The notes beneath the pieces were generated by a model. The model was not told the DNA's origin and made no database searches. It was given only the letters and a program-made list of their open reading frames with translations. A program made the position numbers and the translations under genes. From contig NW_004457703.1 in NCBI RefSeq assembly GCF_000203815.1, positions 558,001 to 622,000 on the forward strand: DNA of 64,000 bases, written 5' to 3'. This stretch comes from Cavenderia fasciculata. Lineage: Eukaryota > Evosea > Eumycetozoa > Acytosteliales > Cavenderiaceae. Every line of letters begins with the position of its first letter. Position 1 is the first letter of the stretch. Positions 12,585-23,445 of the stretch are shown here, one piece after another.

Positions 12585-12886
12585 TAGAACTCTCTTTTCT
12601 TATCTCTATCTATCTAAACTATCTGATCAGATAACAAACTAAAAACAAAAAACAACTACACAACAACTTGAAGTTTGACCTCCAAAGTTTGTTTTTTTGA
12701 TTCATTTAATATTTACAAAAAAGGGAAGGAATTGATTAATAATTTTATTTATTAATAAGATGGTTATTAATTAAATGTAATATAATGTTGAACCATGACG
12801 TGACGTAGTTGGTTATATAATAATATATATATAAGGATGTTTTGGAGGATAAATTAACAAATTAATTGATTTGTTTGTTGGTTGGT
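12585..12886. other. short intergenic gap (302 bp)
   Basis: Lies between the start of the Mediator subunit 6 gene and the stop of the next minus-strand gene. It holds T-rich sequence and a TA repeat near 12825; no coding frame. Presumably the Mediator subunit 6 promoter and the 3' UTR of the neighbour. Confidence 0.5.
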
Positions 12887-13576
12887 TTAATCAATAAGTT
12901 TGGATTTTTCGGAAACCTTTTGGTCTTGCTCTTGTTGGATAACAGCGTCTATGGTTGGACCTTGTTGGTATTGTGGTGGTTGTTGTTGTGGTTGCTGTTG
13001 TTGGGTGGTGTATGATTGGTATGGTTGTGGGGCACCGCCAGCAGTGGTGTTGTAGCCAGCTGGAGCATAGTAGCCTTGTGGGGCGTAACCTGGTTGTGGA
13101 GCGTAACCTTGTTGTGGGGCATAACCTTGTGGGGCATAACCTTGTTGTTGGTAGCCGTTTGGAATGACGACAACCTCTGGAGTGACAATGACGGCTTGTG
13201 GAAGATTGACAAAGACTACACGGTCTCTGTAGCCGAGCCAGAATCCGAGGAAAATGATTGGGATCAAGACCAAGGCAAATAGACCAAAGAAGAGACCCAA
13301 GAGGAAAAAGAGGATAAAGAGGAGGACGTATCCAACAGTGACCTTTGGCTTACAGTCAATATGCTTACCAGTCTCGACATTGATGCCGTTAAAGTATAGT
13401 TGTAAGTCAAATCCTAGTGAACGGGTGGTTCCACCAGTGACGACCCATTTGCCATCGACTGTGTAAAAGCACATCTGCTTTCCTTCCTTGACCATTGGAA
13501 TAACAATACCATTAATCTTCATCTCACATCCATGAACATGGACTTCTCTATCTGGGAATATAAATGTTTTTTTCAT
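12887..13576 (-). CDS. membrane protein with GYAPQ repeats, 229 aa
   Basis: Single exon. Residues 1-75 form a beta-type soluble segment (KKTFIFPDREVHVHGCEMKI..MCFYTVDGKWVVTGG). Residues 82-118 are a long hydrophobic hairpin (GYVLLFILFFLLGLFFGLFALVLIPIIFLGFWLGY), most simply two membrane helices with a short turn. Then comes a short soluble stretch and a Tyr/Gln/Pro/Gly region with six to seven GYAPQ-type units (residues about 147-178) and a Gln tail. Such GYxPQ repeats occur in many dictyostelid membrane and vesicle proteins and suggest a flexible cytosolic interaction tail. Family not recognised. The ATG at 13576 is the only start before an in-frame stop. Confidence 0.8.
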   Translation of the reverse strand: MKKTFIFPDREVHVHGCEMKINGIVIPMVKEGKQMCFYTVDGKWVVTGGTTRSLGFDLQLYFNGINVETGKHIDCKPKVTVGYVLLFILFFLLGLFFGLFALVLIPIIFLGFWLGYRDRVVFVNLPQAVIVTPEVVVIPNGYQQQGYAPQGYAPQQGYAPQPGYAPQGYYAPAGYNTTAGGAPQPYQSYTTQQQQPQQQPPQYQQGPTIDAVIQQEQDQKVSEKSKLID

Positions 13577-14500
13577 TCTCTCTCTTTAAAAGTATTTATA
13601 TATATATGTATACAAATAAATATGTATTATTAATAACTGTTTAAGAAACACATTAAAGTGTGTTTAGTAGATGTGAGGCTAGCAGGGAGAGGTCTTCGAT
13701 TTTTTTTGTTTTCGACGAATCATTGAAACGAAATCTTTCGAATCCAGGACACCTCACTCAGAGGAGCTAGTGCCAGCTCACCCATGATCTTTTCCCACCT
13801 CATCAATCCTTAACTTTTCTCAATTATTACAGAGAACTATTACTATTATTTCTTTGATGAATGAGAAGAGATTCTCTCTCTTTTTGTTTTGAAAGCGATG
13901 TTATGTTTTGAAACCAAAGAGCAAGAGTTAGCAATCGCATCGATGGTACCAAAAGCCAAACGACGAATCATCCGTTGTTGTGATGATAAACCATTTGCAC
14001 ATTTTTTGTTTACACGGTTTTGTGTACTTACAAACACAAATAGCTTTATTTATATTTATTTAACATTGATCGCTCGAATGAACCATACGAGAGATATTAT
14101 GATTTTGAAACGAATGTAAGGCGGAGTGTCTTCATACCCCACATGTGATCTCCTCTTCATTGTCTCTCTCTCTCTCTCTCTACTCGTTACTCAACAACCC
14201 TGTCACCACCTCTAACTCTAGAGAGAAAGAACAAGAACACCCCCCTCCCCACACACATACACATAGCAGCATTGTGTTCTTAGTGATTACGAAACAAACA
14301 CATACACACAAACATAATTTATAGTTATTCTCACCTCACATCCTTTTTTAAACCAAATTATTCTTCTCTACTTTACTTTTTATAAATAGAGTTTGTTTAA
14401 AGAATATATATATTTATATTTATAACAGACAGGAAGGAAGGAAGGGATCAACTTTGTTTGTTGGCTGTCATGATGCGTAGAGGAACCCTGATGAAAACGA
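13577..14500. other. divergent promoter region
   Basis: About 920 bp between two divergently transcribed genes. It contains a (CT)n run near 14163-14180, C-rich blocks (14238-14250, CCCCCCTCCCC) and a purine-rich GGAAGGAAGG run just before the downstream gene. Short frames at 13846-14119 lack coding character. Confidence 0.5.
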
Positions 14501-14508
14501 ATGAATGA
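14470..14508 (+). promoter_or_regulatory. upstream ORF overlapping the next start codon
   Basis: ATG ATG at 14470 opens a 12-codon frame ending in TGA at 14506-14508, overlapping the main ATG (14501) in another frame. If the transcript begins upstream, this would force leaky scanning or reinitiation. Visible in sequence; the regulatory effect is inference. Confidence 0.35.
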
Positions 14509-15304
14509 CAGACCTAACTATTTTTCAACAACAACGCTAGAACAACAACAAAATAATAATAATAATAATAATAATAATACATATAATAGTATACAACAAC
14601 AACAAATAAGATTTGGTAAATGTTCAATAAGAGAGGATCAAAGTGATGCATCGTATATATCGTTTCCGGATGAATGCCCAGTTGAGGTGATCCATTTAAT
14701 TTCAGCGCAAGAACATTCTCATAATATCGAGTTGATCAATAACCTGACAATCAATTATCGTGTACGCAAAATAGTCTATATCCCATTGATTATCATTTGT
14801 TTTTGTTTTATAGCCATCTTTGAATCCATTGGCAACACTGGAAACCGAAAAAAGGATAAAATATATTATCAGATTCCAGTCATCTTGATCATTGTTCTTT
14901 CCTTTATCATAGTTGCCATTATTCATAAAAATCAAATTAAAAAGGTAATTACTAAATAACAAAACAAAAGAGATAGGAACTAGTTAATATTAATATTAAT
15001 TTATATATTATTTATTATTTTTAAATAGTTAAAGAAAAAAGTAAAGAAATTAATAGTTGTAATTAATACAAATATTAGTAGTAGTAATGGTAGCGATCCA
15101 TTTAAAAAATTATTAAAATATTCTTTTCATGAATTGGATTCTGATAATTATCTTATCATTGATTATCCAATAATCCCCAACAATAATAATAGTATTAATA
15201 ATAATAACAATTACAACAACAATGATGATAATCGTAGCAATATTATAAATAATAATATTGGCATTAATCAACAATACCAACAACACCAACAAGAACACGT
15301 ATAA
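14501..15304 (+). CDS. unknown two-TM membrane protein, 239 aa
   Basis: Two exons (14501-14944, 15029-15304; GTAATT..AATAG intron). Residues 1-35 are Gln/Asn rich. Residues 40-85 are an acidic soluble stretch. Two membrane helices follow, at about residues 91-111 (IVYIPLIIICFCFIAIFES) and 124-143 (IPVILIIVLSFIIVAIIH), with a short basic loop between. Exon 2 adds a Lys-rich juxtamembrane segment and a long Asn/Gln tail ending HQQEHV. No family recognised. Low-complexity tails flank a short membrane hairpin, so topology is probably N-in/C-in. Confidence 0.7.
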
Positions 15305-15516
15305 TAAACATATGATATGATATGATATGATAGTTACAAAACAAAACTATTGTTTTAATAATAATAATAATATAAATGGAAATCATCATTATTGAATATT
15401 GGGGTTTGATCAAAAATACCAATATAATATGTAATATATGTAAATAATAATTGATTTTTAAAGATTGAATATTATTATTTATTTATTTGGTGTATAAATA
15501 ATATCATACTCGCACT

Positions 15517-15675
15517 AAAAATGGAGATAATTTTAATCTATTAGATTTCTTGAATAGAATTGCTCGTTGGTTTACTTGGTCTCTCGCTCCAACCTATTCC
15601 AATGAACTTTTTGGTACTTTTGAGGTTTATACAATTAATAAGACCAATGACAATTGGACCAATACCTATAAATAG
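15517..15675 (+). pseudogene. orphan exon-like fragment, no start codon
   Basis: A 52-codon frame with strong coding character (LLDFLNRIARWFTWSLAP, then TYSNELFGTFEVYTINKT, ending DNWTNTYK and a stop). It has no in-frame ATG, and an in-frame TAA lies a few codons upstream. No good acceptor site precedes it, so it is not an obvious terminal exon of the upstream gene. Best read as a gene remnant; a missed upstream exon is the alternative. Confidence 0.45.
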
Positions 15676-15778
15676 TCTGAAATAATCATTCAATTAAATA
15701 TCAAAACAAACAAACAATCAAATTAACAAACTATTTAGCTAAATTCCTAAACAAGAACTGTCTCTTTCAAAAAAAAAA

Positions 15779-16180
15779 ATGATGATGAAATCAATTACTC
15801 TTTTCTGTGCTATGCTCCTTTGCATTTCCTTTGTAGCTGCTCATTACCCAACTTATCCAGTTTCCATTGACCACAAGTTAATTGGAACATGGCAAGATGG
15901 TTCCAGAGGTGGACAAACCTTTTCACAATTCGATATTGTATTGACCAACCATGCCACCAAGAACATCAAACAAATTGTCATTGGTACTGATGCCACTTGC
16001 AGACTCAGAGACAATAACTCTATCTGGAATGTAAAGGTCATTGATACTTCATCTTTTGTTGATTTCCTCATCCTCCCATCTTACCAAGACATCAACGCTG
16101 GTGCCTCTTACACTTTTGGTTACATCATCCATGGTACCTCCAAGGCTAACCTCTTTGTCAAGAATGTTATCTATGCTTAA
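15779..16180 (+). CDS. secreted CBM49-type cellulose-binding protein, 133 aa
   Basis: Starts MMMKSITLFCAMLLCISFVAA, a clear cleavable signal peptide (residues 1-21). The mature part (about 110 residues) is one carbohydrate-binding module of the CBM49 type: ISQ-like start (VSIDHKLIGTWQDGSRGGQT), then FDIVLTNHATKNIKQIVIGT, a central SIWNVKVID, and the typical end INAGASYTFGYIIHG. Aromatic residues Trp, Phe and Tyr sit at the usual spacing. In dictyostelids such proteins bind the cellulose of stalk, slime sheath or spore coat. The transcript leader ends in a poly-A run directly before ATG, typical of highly expressed dictyostelid genes. Single exon, monocistronic. Confidence 0.82.
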   Translation: MMMKSITLFCAMLLCISFVAAHYPTYPVSIDHKLIGTWQDGSRGGQTFSQFDIVLTNHATKNIKQIVIGTDATCRLRDNNSIWNVKVIDTSSFVDFLILPSYQDINAGASYTFGYIIHGTSKANLFVKNVIYA

Positions 16181-16456
16181 AAAAAAGTAAAAGCAAAACA
16201 TCTCTGTCAAATGTCAATCCAAACATACCAAAATAATAATAATAATCTGATTCCTTTTTTTCTATGTTGTATCTAATCCTACAATATAATAAAAATGGTT
16301 TATACTCTTTATATCTACAAATTGGTTCTTTCTGTTATTGTTCAAGAATTCTTCATTTTATTCTTGTTGTGGTCTCTCTAGAGTATTCTAGAGTAGTAGG
16401 ATGGATTGGGTAATAATTATTGGTTATCTATAGCTATATTCTTTTCTATTCTATTT

Positions 16457-16635
16457 CTATTTGCTAATTTTTTCCCATTCCATTTTAATCATATCTATAA
16501 ATTCCAAGCAAGATATACCAAAGTAATCATGATCGAATGCCATTTTAGAAGATTTGTCGTGAGCTTCAAAGAATGAAAATAAATCTTCAGACTCTTTGAG
16601 GAAGAATAGTAATTTGTTGTTGTTGTTGGCTGTTA

Positions 16636-16715
<80 letters not shown>

Positions 16716-19700
16716 GTATTGCTGCTAGTTGTCGATGATGTACTGGTTGTTGAAGTGGTTGTCGTCGTAGTACTACTACTTGATTGTTGTTGTGGATTTG
16801 GTGATAATAATGGTGAGGTTGGAGTTGATGGTGCGGCGGCAGTAGTTGAAGAAGAAATGGTAGTAGGTAAAGATGTAGAGGATGTATTAATTGATGAACC
16901 TTTTCCTTGATTTGAAGAATACAACTCTTTTCTTAATGATTTCAATTGTTCACGTTTTAAATAAAACCCTTTAGCATGACAAAATGATGTACATTTTAAA
17001 CTAAACAATAATGAAATATAAATATTAATATATTATACATGGGTATTAACTTTTAACTTTTCAATTTACATACAATAATAAAGAAGCTTGTTCATGTTTA
17101 AAAGAAGAGGATAATTTTGAAGTAAATGAAAAGAATACACCAGCATCATAGAAATAGCTTGTTGTTTTACTGGTCGAGTCGACTTCCATCATTAGATGAG
17201 CTGCATGAATATATTTGAATCCAACTTGTAGATAGACTTCCAAACATTCGACTTCGTTGAGAGTTTGTAATTCGCGTGCCGACTTTTTCAATCGCTTTGA
17301 CTCTTCTTTGAGAGTTTCAATTTCCGCTCGAATAATCTTTTCTTCAGACTTTGATTTTTTGGCTCTAAAAGGATCGTCCAATAGTTCAATCTTGCTATTC
17401 TCTGCATCACGTTTGTTCTTGTCTCTTGTTTCTCTTTCCTTTTCATTTCGGTCTGATCTGTCTCTGTCGCCGCCGCGGTCTCTATCTCTATCTCTGTCGC
17501 GGTCTCTGTCACGGTCACGATCTCTATCTCTATCACGATCACTTCTTCTCTCTCTGTCGCGGTCACGGTCACCTCCTCTATCGCGATCTCTGTCTCTATC
17601 ACGATCTCTGTCTCTGTCACGGTCTCTATCGCGGTCTCTGTCACGGTCACGATCTCTGTCTCTGTCACGTGTGTCTTTTTCCTTTTCTTCAGTTCTCGAT
17701 TTACTTCTACCACTTTCTTTTCCACTTCCACTGCCGCCGCCACCTACTTCCTTTTGTACACCTTCTCTTGGTGGTGATTTTCTCTTTTCAATTTCCTTTT
17801 TTTCTTGATCCGTTACCATGAATGGATCCTTATCCTTTTTACCAGTCGATGATGATGATGGAGGTGGTGGAGGTGGTGCATGAGGTGGTGGAGGTGGAGG
17901 AGGTGGAGGTGATAGATTTTCAACAGACGATGAATTGGATGATGAATTTGATGATGAATTTGATGAGGATTTCTTTTCAATTTTATCATTATTTTCTTCT
18001 TTTTTAGATTTTGCAATTTTTGTATCCTTTTCATCTCTTTCTCTTTCTTTTCCTGTTGTTTCTTTTCTTTTTTTGTTGTTGGTATTTCTTTTACTTTTAG
18101 TTCCTTTTTACTTGAAAGTTCTCTTTGAGTTTGTTTTTCTTTTTCTTTTTCTTTTTCTCTTTCTCTTTCTTTTGGTTTCAAATCTCTTTCTCTTTCCTTT
18201 TCTTTGTTGTTGTTGTCCTCTCTACTACTGTTACTACTACCACCTCCAACATTTTCCTTGTTTGATTTGTAGTCTCTTTCAGCGCTGACAATATTTTCTT
18301 TTCTCTTTGATGATGACGATGATGCATTCTTTTTAAGAGATGATGGTGGTCCATGTTCTCTTTTAGACTTTTTATGTGATCTTTCAGGTTCCTCATCTTC
18401 TGATGATAAATCCATTGGTTGTTGTTGTTGTTCAACAACCATCGACGTCGATGATGATGATGATGGTTGTATTGGTGGTTTCTCTTGTTCAACAGGTAGT
18501 TGTCGGTGTGTTTGTTGTTGCTGTTGTTGTTGTTTAATCCTTTGTAATTCCTCTTCTTGATCGGAATCATAATACTCTTCTGATTCAGAGTCTGACAGTA
18601 TTTGATCTTTTGTTGATTTCTTATTTTTGTAATCATCTGTTGATTTTCTCTTTGACAATAAAGTATCATCTTGTTTCTTTGAGTTGTTGGAAGAAGAGGA
18701 AAGAGTATCCCTTTTATCAACCATTTTAACATCCTTGTCAAGTACTTCTTTTTTAACATCACCAGATGCATTATTGACAGCAACCTGCGCAGGCTTTGTT
18801 GTTGTTGTTGTTGTTGTATCTGCTGGTTCTTTGTCTTGATCTTTAGCAACAGCAGAGGCAGTAGTGTCGTTACTACTACTACTACTTTTCGCAACCTTGT
18901 CTTCCTTTTTTGATAATTTGATAGTAATCTTCATTGCCTTTTTATCTTGTTTTTCTTTTTTTGGTTGTTCTACATCTCCTGCTACGGTTGCTGTCGCATG
19001 ATCTTGATCTACTTTACTTTTACTATTTACATTGTTGTTATTATTATTGTTATTATTGGTGGTTGATTTGGATTGATGATGTTGAGAGTTGTTGTTGTTG
19101 TTGTTATTTTGTACATTGTCATCTACATAGTCTTCTTTTTTAATGGTTTGATGATTGTGGTTGTGATGATGATTAGAATTCCCATTCATCCTAGGTGATT
19201 TGTCATATTGTTGTTGTTTCATCATAGAAGAAGAGGAAGAGGAAGAGGGAAAATTGATGTCTATATTAGTTTGACCAAGAGGAGGTGACATTAATGGTGT
19301 GATTGTCATTGATTGGAATATAGTTGATGGATTCTTTTTTGGTTGTGATTTGGCGATAGTATAGTTTGCAGCACTACTGCCACTACTCACACCGCCACTG
19401 CCACTTCCACCGATCAAAGATGATGCAGTTCCACTACCTCCACCACTACCTCTAGTAGTAGCCGAACGTTTACCATGTTGTTCTTGCTTTAAATCAATGA
19501 GTGCAGGTTGATTATATGTTATACTGCTGCTACTTCCACTGGTACCACTACTACTACTACTACTCTTACTATTATTATTATTATTATTATTATTGCTAAG
19601 ATTGATTTAATTTAGTGACTTTTGATCAAATGATGATGCTATCTTTTTCCTATTCTTGAATACACATACCTATGACCATTACGATGTTGATCATTTAATG

Positions 19701-19941
19701 AAGATGCTGTCGACATGTTACTACCGATATAACCGTCACTTGGGAGACGTAGAGGAAGAAAGGAGCCGTGTTGCCCCTTGCCCTTGTCAAGATCAAATGT
19801 TGGTTTCAATCGACTGATCTTTTGGTCGATGATTGATTTCTCCTCTCCCTCTTCTGGCTCTTCATCATTGAATGAAGAAGAGTTGCTTTGGTTGGTACTC
19901 GATGATGGCGAAGAATCCATTTGTATTGATTTTTCAATCAT
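16457..19941 (-). CDS. AF4/FMR2-like scaffold protein (candidate super elongation complex subunit), about 1,092 aa
   Basis: Minus-strand gene with exons 19941-19670, 19595-18112, 18052-17074 and 17000-16457. The N-terminal 700 residues are disordered: Ser/Asn runs, an acidic Ser block (SDSESEEYYDSDQEEE), Lys/Glu/Arg runs, a poly-Pro patch, then a long Arg-Asp dipeptide tract (about 17450-17680). The final 300 residues are folded: ESKRLKKSARELQTLNEVEC then LEVYLQVGFKYIHAAHLMME, FYDAGVFFSFTSKLSSSF, a helix FLKCTSFCHAKGFYLKREQL, a poly-Asn insert (16637-16713), and CLEFIDMIKMEWEKISK. The order and spacing match the C-terminal homology domain of AF4/FMR2 proteins, which mediates AFF dimerisation in the super elongation complex. 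The 18111-18053 junction is uncertain: two frames must be joined there, either by a 59-nt A-rich intron (GTAAAAAG..ACAACAG) or through an indel in an A-run. Function is inferred from domain resemblance. Confidence 0.65.
16637..16713 (-). repeat. poly-Asn (AAT)n tract inside coding sequence
   Basis: An almost pure AAT run (TTA on the plus strand) encoding about 25 Asn, inserted between two helical parts of the C-terminal domain of the AF4/FMR2-like gene. Likely length-polymorphic. Confidence 0.9.
17450..17680 (-). repeat. Arg-Asp dipeptide repeat tract inside coding sequence
   Basis: Imperfect CGN-GAY hexanucleotide repeats encode a long run of alternating Arg and Asp with occasional Gly/Glu/Arg breaks. 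Such RD/RE tracts are found in RNA-processing and elongation factors. Synonymous codon variation shows selection or age rather than fresh slippage. Confidence 0.85.
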
Positions 19942-20455
19942 CGTACTGTACAGTAATATATAATATAAATAATATAAAGATTTCTTTCTAATACACACTA
20001 TATATATGTTTGTAAGATATGATGAGATATTAACATCTATAGATATTATCTTTTTCAAATTCTGCAAGTATCTGATCTGCTTGTTTGCTTGCTCTACTCT
20101 ACCTACACAATCAAAAGAATGAAATGAACTTAAATACTACTAGCTAACTAGAGGTCTTTCTATCTATCTATCGTATTTATGATATATACTATCTATACTA
20201 TCTATCTATCTACAGATATCATAAAAAGAAAAAGAAAGATGATTGATTGATTGATCTGATTATTAATAATAAACCTCAGAATGAATGGGTTGCTGATGAA
20301 GTTGGGAATGAGGGTGTTGGGTGATAAAAAATAGATTTGAGCAAAATTAAGGTTTGGTTTTTTGCATGATTCTTGAGTATTTGGACAAGAAAAGTAGTAA
20401 ACATTCATTCATGTTTAGTATTTCCTTTAGAATAGATTTCTATTTATTTATTTAT
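19942..20455. other. intergenic region, no gene seen
   Basis: AT-rich with ATCT repeats (20160-20215) and a TTTA run (20440-20460). No coding-like frame. Holds the 5' region of the AF4/FMR2-like gene and the 3' UTR of the next minus-strand gene. Confidence 0.5.
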
Positions 20456-21704
20456 TTATTTCTTTGACATTATGACCAATGATTGGATAAATGATTTTCC
20501 TTGGACCCTTCGGATATCTTCTATTTTTAGGTCACAATTCCTAGCCAATTCTTCAAATTGTTGGACTGTTCTCTCAGCTCCATTAAATACTTGAAACATA
20601 TCTAGATAGATTATGGAAGGGATTACATGTTTTAGTAATATGGTTTGAATTGAATATTACATTGATTTTTGTGTCTTACGAATATCATATAGTGAAATTG
20701 CTTGATCAATATTTTGATCACCAGAGAAAACATAATCATAAATATAAATTTTAGAATCTTGGTCACATGATTTTGTGATGGTATTTAGAATTTGACATGA
20801 ATGTTTATCATCCCAATCATGAAGAATACTTTTTAAAATATAGAGATTAGCTTTTGGAACACTTTCAAAAAAGCTTCCTGGATGATTAACATATCTTTTC
20901 AGGTCATGTTGATTATTATCATTATTAGAATGATTATCCAATACTTGTTTCAAATCAAAATTAATTCCTTTTTCAACTGATGGATTATTTTTTAATATTT
21001 TATCCAAAAATCTAAATAAATAAATAATATATTAAAAAATAATTAATATTTAATAATAAATCAATTTCCTTTTTTGATTTGATACATTACAAACCATGAG
21101 AGCCACCAATATCAGCAATAATTTTAAATTTTGAATAATCTCCCAATTCTAATAAAGGATCGATTGTTGATTGTGTGTATCCCATTATCCCATTTTTAAA
21201 TAGGGAATTGGTTTCTGGTACAGATTTACATATTTCCCAAAAATCTTTACCTTGAAGTCCTTGGGGATAGGTAGAATGTCCTTTTTCAATAGAGTCACCA
21301 ACTCCTTTCCATATATCATAATAAACATCACTTGTTCTTAGTTCAGACAAATTTCTTCTTTTTTCATCCAACAATAATAATGATAACTCTGAATGTTTGA
21401 ATTTTGTTTTTTCAAACGATGATCCTTCTTGATTGACCATTTCAAATAAACCAAATAAACTTGACATTCTAAGTAACCTAAACAATGATTTACAATCAAC
21501 ATTACATTGATTTGACAATTCCCTAGCTGTCTTTGATTCGGTCATTGTATCTCCAATCAACATTGGAATATTTAATTTAATAATAGTTTGTAAACATCTT
21601 GATCTAATGAACCCAGTTTCCAAAAAATATAATTCTTTATCTAATTGATCATAGTTTTTTGAACTACTGCAATACTTTTGTTGATTATCTATTTTTGGAT
21701 TCAT
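20456..21704 (-). CDS. SAM-dependent O-methyltransferase, plant COMT-type, 363 aa
   Basis: Three exons on the minus strand (21704-21091, 21011-20680, 20601-20456). The N-terminal 100 residues form the helical dimerisation domain (FIRSRCLQTIIKLNIPMLIG, ARELSNQCNVDCKSLFRLLR). The methyltransferase domain has the SAM-binding glycine motif IIADIGGSHGLFLDKIL across the first intron, FDL as motif II, and the helix LYILKSILHDWDDKHSCQIL. The catalytic-base region LHDWDD and the C-terminal FNGAERTVQQFEELARNC are typical. Size fits the family (about 360). Dictyostelids use relatives to methylate polyketide signals such as DIF-1, but the substrate here cannot be inferred. Donor GTAATG after TCTCATGGTTT is chosen because it alone keeps phase and completes the glycine motif. 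Confidence 0.9.
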
Positions 21705-22230
21705 AATTTTTTATAAAATAGGTGAAGATGATGGGTGAAGGTGAAGGAGAAACCAATATAAAAATATAAATTTTATATAAATACAAAAAAAAAAAAAAAA
21801 AAAGTAAAATAATAAATGACATGTTCTTCTTTTTAATTATATCCCAATTTATTTTTATTTTTATTTTTATTTTTATTTTTATTTTTATTTTTATTTGTCT
21901 AATCAAATACAAGGCAAGTCAGGGGGTGAATGAAGAAAGTATACTTTCATACGTAAATACATACATTCACGTAAAATCTATGGAGGGTGAGGTGAGAAGG
22001 GATGGGAGTGTGTGTTGTGTGGATCATGATATTTTCAAACCCAAACCAAAAAATAGTATTTTTGGTTCTTGCATATAGTAGGTTTGTGGAAATCGAATCT
22101 ATCTATCTTTCTATCTATCTTTATGATCTGAAGTTAGATTAATTAATTGTCAATTATTATTATAAATATCTATATAGATGATGGGTGTTTTATTAAGTAT
22201 TATTATTATTATTAAGTATTATTAGAATTA
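21705..22230. other. intergenic region, no gene seen
   Basis: Contains a long A-run (21785-21803) and a TTTTTA repeat (21851-21895), both in the 5' region of the O-methyltransferase. No coding frame stands out. Confidence 0.5.
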
Positions 22231-23445
22231 TTATTTTTCAGCAGTAGAAGCAGATTTATATTTTTCGAGTGCAAGGAGAGCAGCACCCTTTCCACTATCA
22301 CAACTTGGGAATACTGGTTTGGCATTTGGTAGTATTTTAGCAATAGATGCTTTCAATTGATTGCTGTACAAACACTCCCTCTCGATATTACCTCCTGCCA
22401 ATACTAATGGAACCGATTCGCTTTCCTTGTCCAATCCAAGCTTGACAAATACACTTTGAATATATTCCTATACATACATAACATACATACATATGATATG
22501 ATATTAATTAGTATCTATCTTGAACCATTCATGAAAATTGTCAATCTATCATTCAATCTATCATTCGAATTCTATTCTATTTAATTAATTTTCATTAATT
22601 AATGTTAATGTTAATTTAAATTACATACAACCATAGCTTGAACATTTTTGTCTAATACTTGTTGAGCTGCAACGTCACCGGCCAAAGCACACTCTGTGGC
22701 GATGGGTGCAAGTTGAGCAAACTTTTGCCAACCTTGATTTTTGGGGTCGTATGCCCAGGTGATCAGTTCATCCTCTGACTTCATACATAATTGCGTCAAT
22801 ACCTTGTCAGTCATCAGTGTCTTTGGTCTCGTCTCATCCTTTGCGCTGACAATTGCTTTCAACATATCGAATCCAACTTGGTATCCTGCTCCTTCATCTC
22901 CCAACAATGGTCTACACAAATTGATATAAATGTTATTAGTTTAGTTTAAGTTATAATATATGTATGATTGATTGATTGATTTGTGTTGTTTTGTGTGTAT
23001 GTACATACCCCCAACCAGCAGATCTAGTTGATTTGCCTTGACGATTGAAACCATATGCAATACAACCAGTACCACTGATAATGACACAACCGTATAGTTT
23101 TCCCATTGTACCACTTGCGAGGGCAATGACAGCATCGTTGCTAACATCGTATGTGACGGATGGGAGGATATCGTTCATCCAAGTACCAACCAGTACTTGA
23201 TCTTCGGGTCTATCGATACCACTGATACCAAGACATACACGTGCAACATCTGATAGTGAACCTCCAGCCTTCTTTACAGTCTCTTTAATACCTTCAAAGA
23301 TAGCTTCTCTTGCCAACTCTTCACCTACACTATGATGATTACTTCCTCCAGAGTGGTGTCTACCCAACTCATTACCTTGTTCATCAATCACCACTGTCAA
23401 TGTCTTTGTACCTCCACCATCAACTCCAATAAATAGTTTAGTCAT
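22231..23445 (-). CDS. nagk: N-acetylglucosamine kinase (BadF/BcrA ATPase family), 318 aa
   Basis: Three exons on the minus strand (23445-23009, 22911-22629, 22467-22231). The actin-like ATPase fold is evident: phosphate-1 loop LFIGVDGGGTKTLTVVID at the N-terminus; GRHHSGGSNHHSVG, the GlcNAc-binding loop typical of NAGK; VCLGISGIDRP; phosphate-2 segment VIISGTGCIAYGFN; the SAGWGPLLGDEGAGYQVG signature spanning the first intron; and adenosine motif VLAGGNIERE. The C-terminus ends PVFPSCDSGKGAALLALEKY. Human NAGK is 344 residues, so this is full length. It phosphorylates salvaged GlcNAc to GlcNAc-6-phosphate in the cytosol. Intron ends GTATGT..GTGTAG and GTATGT..TATAG agree in phase. Confidence 0.93.

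Noticed and set aside
13016-13466. Plus-strand frames over the GYAPQ gene
   Set aside because: Trp/Leu/Val-rich shadows of the repeat region and membrane hairpin on the other strand.
13660-13800. tRNA-like T-loop sequence TTCGAATCC
   Set aside because: No acceptor stem, D-arm or anticodon arm can be built around it.
16596-16910. Leu-rich open frame on the plus strand
   Set aside because: Antisense shadow of the poly-Asn/Ser coding sequence of the AF4/FMR2-like gene; no independent start context.
17257-17821. Ser/Leu/Arg-rich and Tyr/His/Leu-rich plus-strand frames
   Set aside because: Antisense of the Arg-Asp repeat; periodic composition follows from the repeat, not from a protein.
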